From Taibaiella sp. (GTDB taxonomy: Bacteria > Bacteroidota > Bacteroidia > Chitinophagales > Chitinophagaceae), in NCBI GenBank assembly GCA_019638495.1, contig JAHBTQ010000002.1:496001-560000 (forward strand): a stretch of DNA of 64,000 bases, written 5' to 3'. Each line of letters begins with the position of its first letter. The stretch's first letter is position 1. Below, in pieces: positions 41,365 to 51,406 of this stretch. Both the position numbers and the translations under genes were made by a program. The notes below the pieces were generated by a model. That model ran no database searches, had not been told where the DNA came from, and saw nothing but the letters and a program-made list of their open reading frames with translations.

Positions 41365-43974
41365 CTACAAAGTTACGACGAACTCACAACCCTCATTGGG
41401 CTTGCTCTTCAACTCTATGCTTCCACCGTAAGATTCAACTTGCGTTTTGGTCAGGTACAATCCCACTCCCTTACTATCAAATCCTGAATGGAAGACTTCG
41501 TTGAGTTTGAAGACCCGGTGACCGTAACGTTCCATATCAATTCCGAGGCCATTGTCTTTTATGGTAAGTTTTGTGCGCCCGTCGTGGTGTTGTGTGAGTA
41601 CCAGAATTTCAGGTCTTACGCCTGGTCTGGTATACTTGAGAGAATTACTTAGTAGGTTGTAGAGCACGTTTTCAAGGTACATGCGGGGATAGTGAATGTA
41701 AGGCACGTCCAGATCTCGTAAGATCAATGCCTTCTTTTCGAAAATCACGCCCTGCAGTTGGTTACAGATATCATTGATCATAGCGTTTATGTCGCAGTGG
41801 TCACGTGGTATCTCTTTATTGAGTTTAATTTCGGTGATCCGCATCAACGTAGCCAGGCTTTCCATAAGGGCTGAAGATCCCTCATGAATTAGTAACATCG
41901 CTTCTTCTTGGGTAAAAGACGGCGCCTCATCCGTTGGGCTACCAGCGTCTTCACCTGCTCCCAACATAGCCTCTGCTATTACTTTTATGTTACCGGCCGG
42001 ACCACGAAGATTGTGTGCTACAATGTGACTGAGATCCTCCAGTTGGTGAATTTTTGCCAGGAGATTTTCTCGTGTTACTTCAAGGTCTGCAATTTTTTTA
42101 TGTAGTGTCCACTCCAGCTCTTTCTTCTCTGTTATGTCCACCACCTGGGCAATATAAAACCGTGGATTGCCATCGGAGTCACGTACAAGTGACACAGTCA
42201 GCAATACCTGAATTATCTTATTAAAGCGGGAAATGTAACGCTTTTCAACGCTATAGGATGGTATTAACCCTTTCCACAACTGTTTCATTTCATGCGCGTC
42301 CAGGTCCAGGTCATCGGGGTGAGTGATATCTCTGAAAGGCACGCGATGCAACTCTTCTTTGGAATAGCCGGTCATTGTACACAGCACCCGGTTCATGTCT
42401 ATCCACTTTCCGTTTGTATCCAGCAATGCCATTCCAATGCCCGATTCATTGAAAGCGCTTGCGAACGTACCCATGCTTGTCTTGAGTTCTTGTTGCGCCT
42501 TAACCCGGTCAGTAATATTGAACCCATACCCGACGCCAAACTGGTGATTCCCTGCCTCGTCAAACACCGGATACATGTACCGGATGTGGTACTCAGTTCC
42601 GCCGTCCGGGGTTGCGACTGTTTCTTCCCATTCTATTTCTTTACGCTCTTCACGTGCGCGTTGAAGAATAGCCTGTCTTTGCTCAACGAATTCGTAAGAT
42701 TTATTTCTGAGCCTGGCGTAATCGGCGTCGGTCTTACCCAGGAGCCACTGTCTTATCTCAGCGTTCTTTACTGCTGTGGGGTTGATGAATACATAGCGGT
42801 TCTTCGAGTCATAAACGACGATGTCGGCCGCAATACTGTTAAGTATCCGTTCATAAAAATTCCGGAGATCTGCCAGTTGTTTCTCTACAGTCTTCTGGTC
42901 GGTAATGTCCCGGAATTTCCAAATCCCACCTTTGCTGTTATTCCCGAATGTCAATGGTATAAAATCCCGGTTCAGCGTTTTCCCTCCCAGCATTTTCCAT
43001 TCTTCGTTGAGCACAGGCTCTCGATTTTCCAGGATTTCTACAGTGCGATTAAAGAAGTATTCCGGGTCTGCGTAGTACGATTTCCTTGACGCAATACTCT
43101 TGTATGCGTCCAGTCCCACGAGAGCCTCAGGCGCCTCCCCTATATCGTAGAGCTCACAGAACATCTCGTTGGCGTAGACTATCTTTTTGTGTTCGTCCGT
43201 TACTAAAATGCCCTCATGCAGGTTATTTATCAGCTTTGCTAATAGCTGGGCTGTGGAGGCATAACGCTCCTCCGTTAATTTTCGCTCGTGAATGTCTGTG
43301 TGTGTACCTGTGAATCGTAACGGTTTTCCGTCGGAGTCACGTTTCACTATTACGCCTCTGCTCAGTACCCAGCGATATTCTCCACCTTCGCACAGCAAGC
43401 GGAATTCGTTATTGTAAATTCGGGTCCTTCCTTCAAAATAGTCAAGTCGCGCTTTTTGTACGGCGTCAACATCATGAGGATGAATCAGACCCACCCACTG
43501 GTCGATCGTCGTTAACGATTGGGGCGAATATCCAAAATGGGAATGCCATTTTCGTGAAAAGCCGATCCGTAGATCGGGTATGAAAACATCCCATCGTCCG
43601 TCACCGGAAGCATCCAGCGCGTCTTCCCAGAACTCATCATCACGTACTTCTTCATGCTTACTGGCTATTTCCGCAGTTGCTACCAGCCTGCCCGGACCCG
43701 GTGTAGAAGGCAGGAATTTTATCTCAAAGGATAACTTTTGTCCGTCGATTTCGGCCGTAAGTTGGCCGCTCCGGTATGTCCCATCATCAAAGCATGCACT
43801 GATCTCTGTACGGAATTGTCGAGCTATTTCTTCTATATCCAGTTTCCCGACTAAACTGTTTTGCTCGCTGTTATACCAGGTTGACAACACAGAGCCATCT
43901 TTTCCGAACTCGGCAACGAGAGCGGAAAACCGAAGTAATGTCGTTATGACTATTTCTGTGTCAACCAATTGCAT
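41365..43974 (-). CDS. Multi-PAS soluble sensor histidine kinase
   Basis: An 869-residue kinase with no transmembrane segment. At least four PAS domains run from about 110 to 620 (PAC ends GTHTDIHERKLTEERY, WKFRDITDQKTVEKQL, YGFNITDRVKAQQEL and AQVVDITEKKELEWTL). The HisKA box is LSHIVAHNLRGPAGNIKVI. The HATPase domain has N-box ENVLYNLLSNSLKYTRPG, G1 IKDNGLGIDMERYG and G2 SKGVGLYLTKTQVESYGGSI. Cytosolic sensing is implied. No receiver gene adjoins it; it sits 2 bases after wecB inside a polysaccharide operon. Confidence 0.93.
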   Translation of the reverse strand: MQLVDTEIVITTLLRFSALVAEFGKDGSVLSTWYNSEQNSLVGKLDIEEIARQFRTEISACFDDGTYRSGQLTAEIDGQKLSFEIKFLPSTPGPGRLVATAEIASKHEEVRDDEFWEDALDASGDGRWDVFIPDLRIGFSRKWHSHFGYSPQSLTTIDQWVGLIHPHDVDAVQKARLDYFEGRTRIYNNEFRLLCEGGEYRWVLSRGVIVKRDSDGKPLRFTGTHTDIHERKLTEERYASTAQLLAKLINNLHEGILVTDEHKKIVYANEMFCELYDIGEAPEALVGLDAYKSIASRKSYYADPEYFFNRTVEILENREPVLNEEWKMLGGKTLNRDFIPLTFGNNSKGGIWKFRDITDQKTVEKQLADLRNFYERILNSIAADIVVYDSKNRYVFINPTAVKNAEIRQWLLGKTDADYARLRNKSYEFVEQRQAILQRAREERKEIEWEETVATPDGGTEYHIRYMYPVFDEAGNHQFGVGYGFNITDRVKAQQELKTSMGTFASAFNESGIGMALLDTNGKWIDMNRVLCTMTGYSKEELHRVPFRDITHPDDLDLDAHEMKQLWKGLIPSYSVEKRYISRFNKIIQVLLTVSLVRDSDGNPRFYIAQVVDITEKKELEWTLHKKIADLEVTRENLLAKIHQLEDLSHIVAHNLRGPAGNIKVIAEAMLGAGEDAGSPTDEAPSFTQEEAMLLIHEGSSALMESLATLMRITEIKLNKEIPRDHCDINAMINDICNQLQGVIFEKKALILRDLDVPYIHYPRMYLENVLYNLLSNSLKYTRPGVRPEILVLTQHHDGRTKLTIKDNGLGIDMERYGHRVFKLNEVFHSGFDSKGVGLYLTKTQVESYGGSIELKSKPNEGCEFVVTL

Positions 43975-43976
43975 AA

Positions 43977-45077
43977 TCAGGCAATGCCAAAAATATCAAT
44001 AATATTTGCAATTATGCGCTCGGAAGTGTGTCCGTCCCATAATGGCGGTATGCCACCCTTTTTCCAATTGCCCGAAAAAAGCGTTTCAAAAGCTGGTGGA
44101 ATATTTGCAGGATCGGTGCCAATAAGCTCATTGGTTCCTATTGTGCACGTTTCCGGACGCTCTGTATTGTCTCTAAGTGTCATGCAAGGCACACCCATAA
44201 CAGTCGCCTCTTCAGTGATGCCTCCGGAATCGGTAACAACCGCTTTTGCATTCTTCACCAGGAAATTGAACTCCAGGTAGCTCATTGGTTCAGAAAGATG
44301 CACGGTGGAGAGATCTACCCCAGTTTCGGACAGTACCTTAGATGTGCGGGGGTGTACAGGGAAAACTATCGGTAGCCCATTTGAGGAGTCTATGATAGCA
44401 TGCAGCAGGGCTGCCAGTTTTGATTTATCGTCTACGTTGGCCGGTCTGTGCAATGTGAGAACCAGGTAGGCCCCGGTAGACAAGTTTGCAGATTTCCAAA
44501 CCGGAGGCGCCATCAGACGAGGCATCTGTTTCTGCAGGGTATCTATCATCGTGTTCCCAACAAAGAAAATGCGGCTATCAGGGACGCCTGCAGCCTTAAG
44601 GTTCTCATTAGCAGTTGCAGACGTTGTAAAGAAGTAGTCAGTAATCGCATCAGTGACCATGCGGTTGATCTCTTCAGGCATGGTAAGGTCGCGACTACGA
44701 ATGCCGCCCTCCACGTGCGCTACTTTTATGTTGCCAGCCTTTTTAGCAACTATCGAGCACGCCATGGTAGAGGTAACATCGCCCACAACTATGCAAAGGT
44801 CGCAGGCTTTTTCGGTGAGCAGTTTCTCGTATCCCATCATGATCTTTCCTGTTTGCTCAGCCTGTGTCCCCGATCCGGCCTCCAGGTTGTGATGCGGCTC
44901 GGGTATGCCAAGTTGCTCAAAGAAATCATGACTCATCTTTTTGTCATAATGCTGACCTGTATGTACCAGGCGGTAATTAATGTCGATACCGCGATCTTTC
45001 GCTTTTGTTATGGCCTCTACGATCGGCGCTATTTTTATGAAGTTTGGTCTTGCTCCGGCAATAATGTCTATCAGCAT
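43977..45077 (-). CDS. wecB: UDP-N-acetylglucosamine 2-epimerase (non-hydrolysing)
   Basis: Interconverts UDP-GlcNAc and UDP-ManNAc for surface polysaccharide precursors. 366 residues: IIAGARPNFIKIAPIVEAI, LVHTGQHYDKKMSHDFFEQLG, VVGDVTSTMACSIVAKK, KVAHVEGGIRSRD, PEEINRMVTDAI, YLVLTLHRPANVDD, PIVFPVHPRTSKVL, AVVTDSGGITEEATVMGVPC and LRDNTERPET. All are hallmark motifs. Second gene of the operon, 27 bases after the bi-domain oxidoreductase. Confidence 0.96.
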   Translation of the reverse strand: MLIDIIAGARPNFIKIAPIVEAITKAKDRGIDINYRLVHTGQHYDKKMSHDFFEQLGIPEPHHNLEAGSGTQAEQTGKIMMGYEKLLTEKACDLCIVVGDVTSTMACSIVAKKAGNIKVAHVEGGIRSRDLTMPEEINRMVTDAITDYFFTTSATANENLKAAGVPDSRIFFVGNTMIDTLQKQMPRLMAPPVWKSANLSTGAYLVLTLHRPANVDDKSKLAALLHAIIDSSNGLPIVFPVHPRTSKVLSETGVDLSTVHLSEPMSYLEFNFLVKNAKAVVTDSGGITEEATVMGVPCMTLRDNTERPETCTIGTNELIGTDPANIPPAFETLFSGNWKKGGIPPLWDGHTSERIIANIIDIFGIA

Positions 45078-45104
45078 TCGTTGGTATTAAAAATTTATTT
45101 ATGT

Positions 45105-47216
45105 TTAAAGTACGTTTACCCAGGCCCCATTCTGAAGACTTTCAATAGCAGCAAAGCTGGCGAGTGTTGTGTTCACAATTTCGTCAAACGGAATAAGCGG
45201 AGCACCGCCGGTCTTCACTCTGTCAACCAATAGTTTAAATTGGCTGGCGTGGCCTTTATCTATGCTTGTTTTAAGTTTTGAGAAGCCCTTTGTGCCATAG
45301 CCGGTGGTAACCTGGAAGTTCTCCGTTATGAGCGTTCGTTCCTGCGAAAACACCTCAATTCGTTCCTTTGAATATTCCTTGGACCCATTTGCAAAATAAT
45401 TGATAACTCCCGTGCTGCCATTTTCACAGCGCACCAAAATGCTTGCATTGTCCGTATTTGATTGCGGATTCACGCCAAGCGCGTTCATACAAACGGCCTT
45501 TATCTTGCTTCCTGTCAAGTAGATGATAAGATCCATGTAGTGGCAAGCCTCGCCGATTATCCTGCCACCACCTACATTCATGTCATGGACCCATACATTC
45601 GGCGGAATTGCGCCGGCATTCATGGTGGCTATGATATTCATCGGAGCGTCTCCGACTACCTTCTTAACCTGGACCATGTGCGGCGAAAACCTTCGGTTAA
45701 AGCCCACGGTAAGTGTCTTCTTACCATCATAGGCTTCAAGAACGTCGTCCAGTCCTTTTCGGTCTATGGAGAGTGGCTTTTCGACAAACACATGTTTACC
45801 TGCTTTCAATCCTTCAACTACTATTCCTGCATGAGAATTACTGCGGGTAGTTATCATCACCAGGTCCACAGCCGGCTCAGCAAGTATGGTTTTATAATCA
45901 GTTGTACTATTGCCTATCTTATATTTCCTGGCGAGCGCAGTGCCCGTAACTCCGGAGGCGCTGGCAATGCTGTGCAGCGAAGCGCCAGACGTAGCCAATG
46001 CCGGTAACAGTGTCATGTTTGTGTAGTTGCCTGCACCTATTATTCCCACTGTACCAGTGCCGGCGGTGAATGTTGCATCAGTAACCTTTACCGTAGATGA
46101 GTCACTACTATTTTCAGGGTATTGCAGCAAGGATGCAATAGAGTCCTTGGTGCCAATATTGTGGTAGATTTTACCGTATTCCTCCAGCGGAATACGCTCG
46201 GTGATGAGTGATGATACGTTGATGCGCCCCATCGATATCATGTCCAGTACCGCTCGGAAGTTCCGCTGTTCAGTCCACCTCACAAATGGTAGCGGATAAT
46301 CTTTACCATCTTTTTCGTAGCTGTCGTCATAGCGGCCCGGGCCATAGGAGCATGATACCTGGAAAGTGAGCTCCTTTTCGTAAAAGTCGGCCCTGCTTAT
46401 GTTTAGTCCAACAACGCCCACCAATATCACACGGCCGCGTTTCCTGCTCATTTTTGCAGCCTGGGCAATGATTTCATCAGTTTTTGCAGAGGCAGTAATA
46501 ATTACACCATCACAACCGATCCCATCGGTCAACTCGGTGACTGCTTTTACCGGGTCGGTACCTTCTCCCGGATTGATGGCAATTACCCCTTTTTCCCTTG
46601 CAAGGGCAACTTTATTTGCATCAAGGTCGATGCCTATTACCCGGCAACCATTTGCCAGCAGAAGTTCTGCGGTGATTAATCCTATCAACCCCAGGCCCAC
46701 TACCACAATTGTCTCGCCAAGCGTAGGTGCGCAGAGTCTTATTCCCTGGAGGCCTATTGAGCCAATAACCGTGAATGTCGCCTCTTCATCAGAGACATTG
46801 TTCGGGATCTGCGCTACCAGGTTCTTTGGCACACATACATATTCTGCATGAGGTCCGTTAGACGCTACGCGGTCGCCAATCGCGAACTCATGAACACCGG
46901 CCCCTACGGCTACAACTTTTCCTGCGTTGCAATAACCCAGGGGTAGTGGCTGGCCCAACTTGTTAAAGACTGCCTGCATGGTGGGTTTCAGACCTTCAGT
47001 CTTCACCTTGTCCAGCACCTGTTTTACCCTGTCAGGCTGTTGCATAGCTTTTTGGAGCAGGCTGGCCTTTCCAAATTCAACGAGCATTCGCTCGGTGCCA
47101 AGGGAAACGAGGCTAAAAGTTGTTTTTATGAGCACCTGGCCGGCCTTTACTTTGGGTGCGGGAACATCCTCCAGGATTGTTTCGCCGGTCTTAAATGATT
47201 GTATTATTTGTTTCAA
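45105..47216 (-). CDS. Bi-domain oxidoreductase (zinc-type dehydrogenase + Gfo/Idh/MocA)
   Basis: A 703-residue fusion. Residues 1-350 are a medium-chain dehydrogenase (APKVKAGQVLIKTTFSLVSLGTE; Rossmann VVVGLGLIGLITAELLLANG). Residues 375-703 are a Gfo/Idh/MocA oxidoreductase (VGIIGAGNYTNMTLLPAL; HVFVEKPLSIDRKGLDDV; GEACHYMDLIIYLTGS). The family is a marker of capsule and EPS clusters in several phyla; its sugar substrate is unknown. Starts at TTG 47216, with a TAATTTCG box (one off consensus) four bases upstream, so its message may be leaderless. First gene of the operon that ends with the GT4 gene. Confidence 0.92.
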   Translation of the reverse strand: MKQIIQSFKTGETILEDVPAPKVKAGQVLIKTTFSLVSLGTERMLVEFGKASLLQKAMQQPDRVKQVLDKVKTEGLKPTMQAVFNKLGQPLPLGYCNAGKVVAVGAGVHEFAIGDRVASNGPHAEYVCVPKNLVAQIPNNVSDEEATFTVIGSIGLQGIRLCAPTLGETIVVVGLGLIGLITAELLLANGCRVIGIDLDANKVALAREKGVIAINPGEGTDPVKAVTELTDGIGCDGVIITASAKTDEIIAQAAKMSRKRGRVILVGVVGLNISRADFYEKELTFQVSCSYGPGRYDDSYEKDGKDYPLPFVRWTEQRNFRAVLDMISMGRINVSSLITERIPLEEYGKIYHNIGTKDSIASLLQYPENSSDSSTVKVTDATFTAGTGTVGIIGAGNYTNMTLLPALATSGASLHSIASASGVTGTALARKYKIGNSTTDYKTILAEPAVDLVMITTRSNSHAGIVVEGLKAGKHVFVEKPLSIDRKGLDDVLEAYDGKKTLTVGFNRRFSPHMVQVKKVVGDAPMNIIATMNAGAIPPNVWVHDMNVGGGRIIGEACHYMDLIIYLTGSKIKAVCMNALGVNPQSNTDNASILVRCENGSTGVINYFANGSKEYSKERIEVFSQERTLITENFQVTTGYGTKGFSKLKTSIDKGHASQFKLLVDRVKTGGAPLIPFDEIVNTTLASFAAIESLQNGAWVNVL

Positions 47217-47351
47217 TATACGAAATTATGGTGAAGCTGCCTTTAATGCTATAAAAACACATGGCTCTCCTGCAAAAATAATATTTATTAGCTGGCAATG
47301 GCTTTCCCGCAGGTAATTGCAGCGAATGTGATAGTTCCTTAACTTTCGAGT

Positions 47352-50300
47352 GTGATTCCTATTCGCAAGCATTTTGCCTTAGCCCTGTTTCTGGCAATCT
47401 TGACCTCAGTAGCAAGAAGTCAAACTAAAAGCTATCTGCACCTTACCCAGGACAATGGCCTGCCATCAGATCATGTATATGGAATGATTACTGACCGCCT
47501 GGGCTACCTGTGGATATGCACCGATAAGGGTGTAACGAAATATAACGGGTATGAATTCCGAAATTTCGACGTTACGTCCGGGTTGGTGAGCGACGATACC
47601 TGGGAGATGCTGGAAGACAGTAAGGGGCGCATATGGCTGGCTTCTTTTGCAGATAAGATCGGATATATTTATAACGACGAATATTACAGGGCAAAATCAG
47701 ATGCTGGTGTTGGATCTGTTTTTCCAACCGATATGAAGTCATACGGTCCCGGAATAGTCTTTAGCACTCCCTCTTACAGGGCTGGAAGCAAGCATGATAA
47801 GCTTTGCATCACCGAGAAAGATTCCCTGTTCTGTGCAGAGCTTGACAAGTCCGCATTCCAGGATTCTCGTTTGCCTGACGATATTTCATTTTTTGGGTCA
47901 CTCGGGAATTGGGATGAAGGGGGGAGGTATCATTACTACATTTACGGCGTATACATACATAAAGTTGAGTTTGCGAAAAATGAAAATGGTGAATACTACG
48001 TCAAATACCTTTCGCGAATACCACTACGCGACACAACAATGCGGATGTATGCCGAGGCAAAAACCCACCTGTTCGGAGGCCGCCTTTTGACATTTTTCGG
48101 GCCCAGAGTGGCTGTAACCGATCCGGAAAACGGCGGCATTACTTTTTACAACCTGGATTCTGCAACGAATCGCGATATCCTATATGTTCATTTTGAGAAG
48201 AATCGACACGGCGATAATTATTTCCATTGCGTAAGAAGAAACGACATTTTGCGTTGCAGGATGCGTAATGCACGTCCGGAATGCACAGAGCGAATTGATA
48301 TATTACCATTGCTTGCAGCCGGCGTGAAACCTGAAAATATCACGACTGTACATCGCGTTGGCGAGTGGGATTTGCTTGGGACTACTACATCCGGGGCATG
48401 GAAGAATAATACTCAGAAATTTGTTACATATAATCGCCCGGCGAACCTGGATGGCTACCGCCTGATAGGCACACTCGATGATTCTGCTTTAGTATGGTAT
48501 AGCAAGTCAAATAACACTGTTGCCGTTTGTGATACCGGCTTTCGACTGAAAACATTTCACTACAATGAAAAACTGAATCCGAATCTTGCATTAAAGTACT
48601 CGGGCGACACAGTTCTCCTGTTGGGAAACCTGATGTATGCTTTGCGCGCGCGGGATGGGGCAATCATTAAAGTCAACAAAAGGGTAGGGGGAATATTTGG
48701 TGGAGTAACCAATAATAAGAAAGATCTACGCATGGTGACTCGTGCGGGATACCTTGTATTGAACTATGGAGACGTGTCCTCGGCAGAAACGATTCTGGAT
48801 GGCAATCGATTCAACGGTTGTTCATTGGATACTGTCAATGGCCTGCTTTATTTGTATAATCATGTAAAGATCCTTGCGGCAGATGACAATGAGAGAATAA
48901 GAACGTTTAAGAATGGCGAAGAACTTGCGGGTGTCAGTGTCGGCGAGGTGCAGAAAATTACTGTAGATCCTAAATATGGCAATGTCTTTATCCTCGCAAA
49001 GGAAAAACTTTTTCTATTTGACCCCGTGCGCAACTCCTGCAAAGAACTTTTTGACAATGTTGTATTTAAAGATGTCTTTAATGTGCTTGTCTATCGCGAT
49101 ATGCTTTGCGTTGTGTCAAAGTATGGGATTGTCTTAAGCAGGATTTCAGGTAGAGGGCTACTTGGGAAACCAATTGTTTCCGGTAGTGCAAAAGACTACA
49201 AGGATGCCGTTGATGTATTTGCTTGTAGTGGAGCTCTATACCTGGCGCAGGCATCACAAGTTTTGAAGGTCGAATTTCCTGATAGCTTAGCGCTAAACAC
49301 CCTGGCTTCTGAAAACAGTAAACCTTTCAGATTTGTGTTGAAGCACGGAGACACAGCGACTAATATCGCTACCGGTGACACTGTATTACTTAGCCAGGCT
49401 GAAGATAGATTTGTGCTTGATGTTATCAATCAAAACGGACTGGGAAGGTTAAAGTTATTTGCTTCTTTTTCTGACGCTGGTAGCCTGGAAGAACTAAATG
49501 CAAATGAAATCGTTGTGCCACGCAACTTCGTTCCCGGTAATTATTATCAGCTCTATGTTCGGGCCAATGACGCGTTGAATCGTAGTGATTTGGTGGCGAT
49601 CACAATTTACATACAACCTCACTGGTATCAGACTTCTATCGGAAAGTGGACAATAAGGGTGATTGCAGCGGGGATTGTGGTCATTTTGATTTTATTGGTT
49701 ATTGTCTTTACCAAAAAGGTGGTGCTGCGACGCAATGAGCAAAAACAGGCGCGAATGGAACTGGAATTGCGCTCTATTTATGCACAGATCAACCCGCATT
49801 TCATATTCAACACGCTCAATTCGGCTCTCTTATTGATCAGCAAGAATCGAATGGATGAAGCATATACACACATCTCTAAGTTTTCGAGGCTGCTGCGCAG
49901 CTATTTAAGGTCTTCCAGAAACAAGTTTATTGCTGTAGGCGAGGAAGCAGCGAATCTGCGCAATTACATTGAACTGCAGCAGGCACGCTTTAAAAATCGT
50001 TTCATATACGAGGTGAATCTTGAAGGGGACGGGATCGTAGAAAAATACAGCATCCCATCTCTACTAATTCAGCCATTTGTAGAGAACGCGATCAATCATG
50101 GTTTATTGCCACTAGAAACTTCAGGGCGATTAATTGTGACATTTTCGCATCGTAGCCAGGACGGGGCTATTGTTTGCGTTATAGACGATAACGGTATAGG
50201 GCGCGAACAATCGAAAAATGATAAGGTCGGTCGGGAGGAAGTCAAAGACTCCTATGGCGACCTGATAATAAATGACCTGGTGAACGCGTTCAACAAATAT

Positions 50301-50399
50301 GAAAAGATGAATGTACATGTCGCTTACTTTGATAAGCAAGCGCCTGCAACCGGAACCATCGTTACCATCACTATTAAGAATCCCCATTATGAACAGTAA
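47352..50399 (+). CDS. Propeller-type LytS-family sensor histidine kinase
   Basis: A 1015-residue membrane kinase. Signal peptide (FALALFLAILTSVARSQ), periplasmic two-component-regulator beta-propeller (LTQDNGLPSDHVYGMITDRL, GYLWICTDKGVTKYNGYEF and later blades), a Y_Y_Y-like Ig domain (about 650-755) and a transmembrane helix (WTIRVIAAGIVVILILLVIVF). The cytoplasmic LytS kinase core has QINPHFIFNTLNSALLLI and HATPase IQPFVENAINHGLLPLE / VIDDNGIGREQSK. GTG start at 47352. The cognate LytTR regulator overlaps its 3' end by 11 bases. Divergent from the polysaccharide operon, so it may control it. Confidence 0.93.
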   Translation: MIPIRKHFALALFLAILTSVARSQTKSYLHLTQDNGLPSDHVYGMITDRLGYLWICTDKGVTKYNGYEFRNFDVTSGLVSDDTWEMLEDSKGRIWLASFADKIGYIYNDEYYRAKSDAGVGSVFPTDMKSYGPGIVFSTPSYRAGSKHDKLCITEKDSLFCAELDKSAFQDSRLPDDISFFGSLGNWDEGGRYHYYIYGVYIHKVEFAKNENGEYYVKYLSRIPLRDTTMRMYAEAKTHLFGGRLLTFFGPRVAVTDPENGGITFYNLDSATNRDILYVHFEKNRHGDNYFHCVRRNDILRCRMRNARPECTERIDILPLLAAGVKPENITTVHRVGEWDLLGTTTSGAWKNNTQKFVTYNRPANLDGYRLIGTLDDSALVWYSKSNNTVAVCDTGFRLKTFHYNEKLNPNLALKYSGDTVLLLGNLMYALRARDGAIIKVNKRVGGIFGGVTNNKKDLRMVTRAGYLVLNYGDVSSAETILDGNRFNGCSLDTVNGLLYLYNHVKILAADDNERIRTFKNGEELAGVSVGEVQKITVDPKYGNVFILAKEKLFLFDPVRNSCKELFDNVVFKDVFNVLVYRDMLCVVSKYGIVLSRISGRGLLGKPIVSGSAKDYKDAVDVFACSGALYLAQASQVLKVEFPDSLALNTLASENSKPFRFVLKHGDTATNIATGDTVLLSQAEDRFVLDVINQNGLGRLKLFASFSDAGSLEELNANEIVVPRNFVPGNYYQLYVRANDALNRSDLVAITIYIQPHWYQTSIGKWTIRVIAAGIVVILILLVIVFTKKVVLRRNEQKQARMELELRSIYAQINPHFIFNTLNSALLLISKNRMDEAYTHISKFSRLLRSYLRSSRNKFIAVGEEAANLRNYIELQQARFKNRFIYEVNLEGDGIVEKYSIPSLLIQPFVENAINHGLLPLETSGRLIVTFSHRSQDGAIVCVIDDNGIGREQSKNDKVGREEVKDSYGDLIINDLVNAFNKYEKMNVHVAYFDKQAPATGTIVTITIKNPHYEQ

Positions 50400-51123
50400 T
50401 TACACATGCGCTATTGTTGACGATGAACCTGATGCAATAGAGCTGCTCAAACAGCGAATAGGCTTGCTGTATCCCAACATACAGGTGAAGGGAACATTTC
50501 TGCACTGGCAGGAAGCGGTTGGTGCACTCCAAACGCACAAGTATGATATATTGTTTTCTGACATTTCAATGCCCGGGAAAAATGGCCTGGACATTTTGAA
50601 GATGTTACCGGACCTGGATTGTGAGATAATTTTTGTTACTGCCCATGAAGATTATGCGCTGAAAGCGTTTTCGTTTGCCGCCTCTGGATACGTACTGAAA
50701 CCAATAGACGACGGTGAGCTCCAGGCTGCGATTGCCCGTTCGATCGAGCGAGTGATGAATAAGTCGCTTGCGCGTGAAAGCCAGAAAATGAGCACCGTGG
50801 CGCAGGAAAAACTAAAGATTCCCGGTAGGAATTCAATTGACTATGTGAATGTTGCTGATATTCTGTACCTGGAGAGTGTAAATAAGTGTACACAGATAAT
50901 CGGGGCCGGTTTCAAATACCTTTCTTCTGCTAACCTGGGAAACTATAAGTATCTTACAGAGTCTAAGATGTTCTTCCAGGTACACAGGTCTTTCATCGTG
51001 AATCTCAATGCTGTTACCCGTTACTCAAATGATGGTGCGGTAATTATGACTGACGGAAAAGAAATTCCTGTGGCTAGGAGTAGCCGCCAGGACTTCTTAA
51101 GCGCATTTGAAAAAAACGCATAG
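50389..51123 (+). CDS. LytTR-family response regulator
   Basis: A 244-residue regulator. Receiver domain: acidic pair in CAIVDDEPDAIELL, phospho-acceptor Asp in ILFSDISMPGKNGLDIL and Lys in GYVLKPIDDGEL. The LytTR DNA-binding domain follows (VNVADILYLESVNKCTQII, FFQVHRSFIVNLNAVTRY, IPVARSSRQDFLSAF). The ATG at 50389 overlaps the kinase stop region; a frame start 78 bases earlier would extend without similarity. Output partner of the upstream LytS kinase. Confidence 0.94.
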   Translation: MNSNYTCAIVDDEPDAIELLKQRIGLLYPNIQVKGTFLHWQEAVGALQTHKYDILFSDISMPGKNGLDILKMLPDLDCEIIFVTAHEDYALKAFSFAASGYVLKPIDDGELQAAIARSIERVMNKSLARESQKMSTVAQEKLKIPGRNSIDYVNVADILYLESVNKCTQIIGAGFKYLSSANLGNYKYLTESKMFFQVHRSFIVNLNAVTRYSNDGAVIMTDGKEIPVARSSRQDFLSAFEKNA

Positions 51124-51374
51124 GTGCATTTTTATATTGCGATTGGTTAATATTTTGACCCTGATTTTACCGTTCGTCGGCTCAAAACGACCATTCGTCG
51201 GATAACTCACTACTCATTCAATATCAGGGCATATCTTGCGTCTATAATTTGAATGTCAGTATTCAGTAATTACAAAATATGCTTGGTTGCAGCCCCGATT
51301 AAACGCACCCACAGAAAAATGTGCCCCTTGTAACGCGAGCATTTAGAATATTGTCCTTTGAAATTATACCCATC

Positions 51375-51406
51375 CGGCCGTCTCATGAAGACGGCCGTTC
51401 TTTTTT
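51375..51406 (+). terminator. Terminator of the LytS/LytTR operon
   Basis: Nine-base arms CGGCCGTCT / AGACGGCCG around CATGA, followed by TTCTTTTTT. The tgt stop codon (convergent) lies at the end of the T tract. The 51,124-51,374 stretch before it holds no gene. Confidence 0.88.

Noticed and set aside
42292..43089. 265-codon open frame antisense to the PAS kinase
   Set aside because: No recognisable domain; the kinase frame is complete and motif-rich.
44448..45233. 261-codon open frame antisense to wecB
   Set aside because: wecB carries all family motifs; the antisense frame has none.
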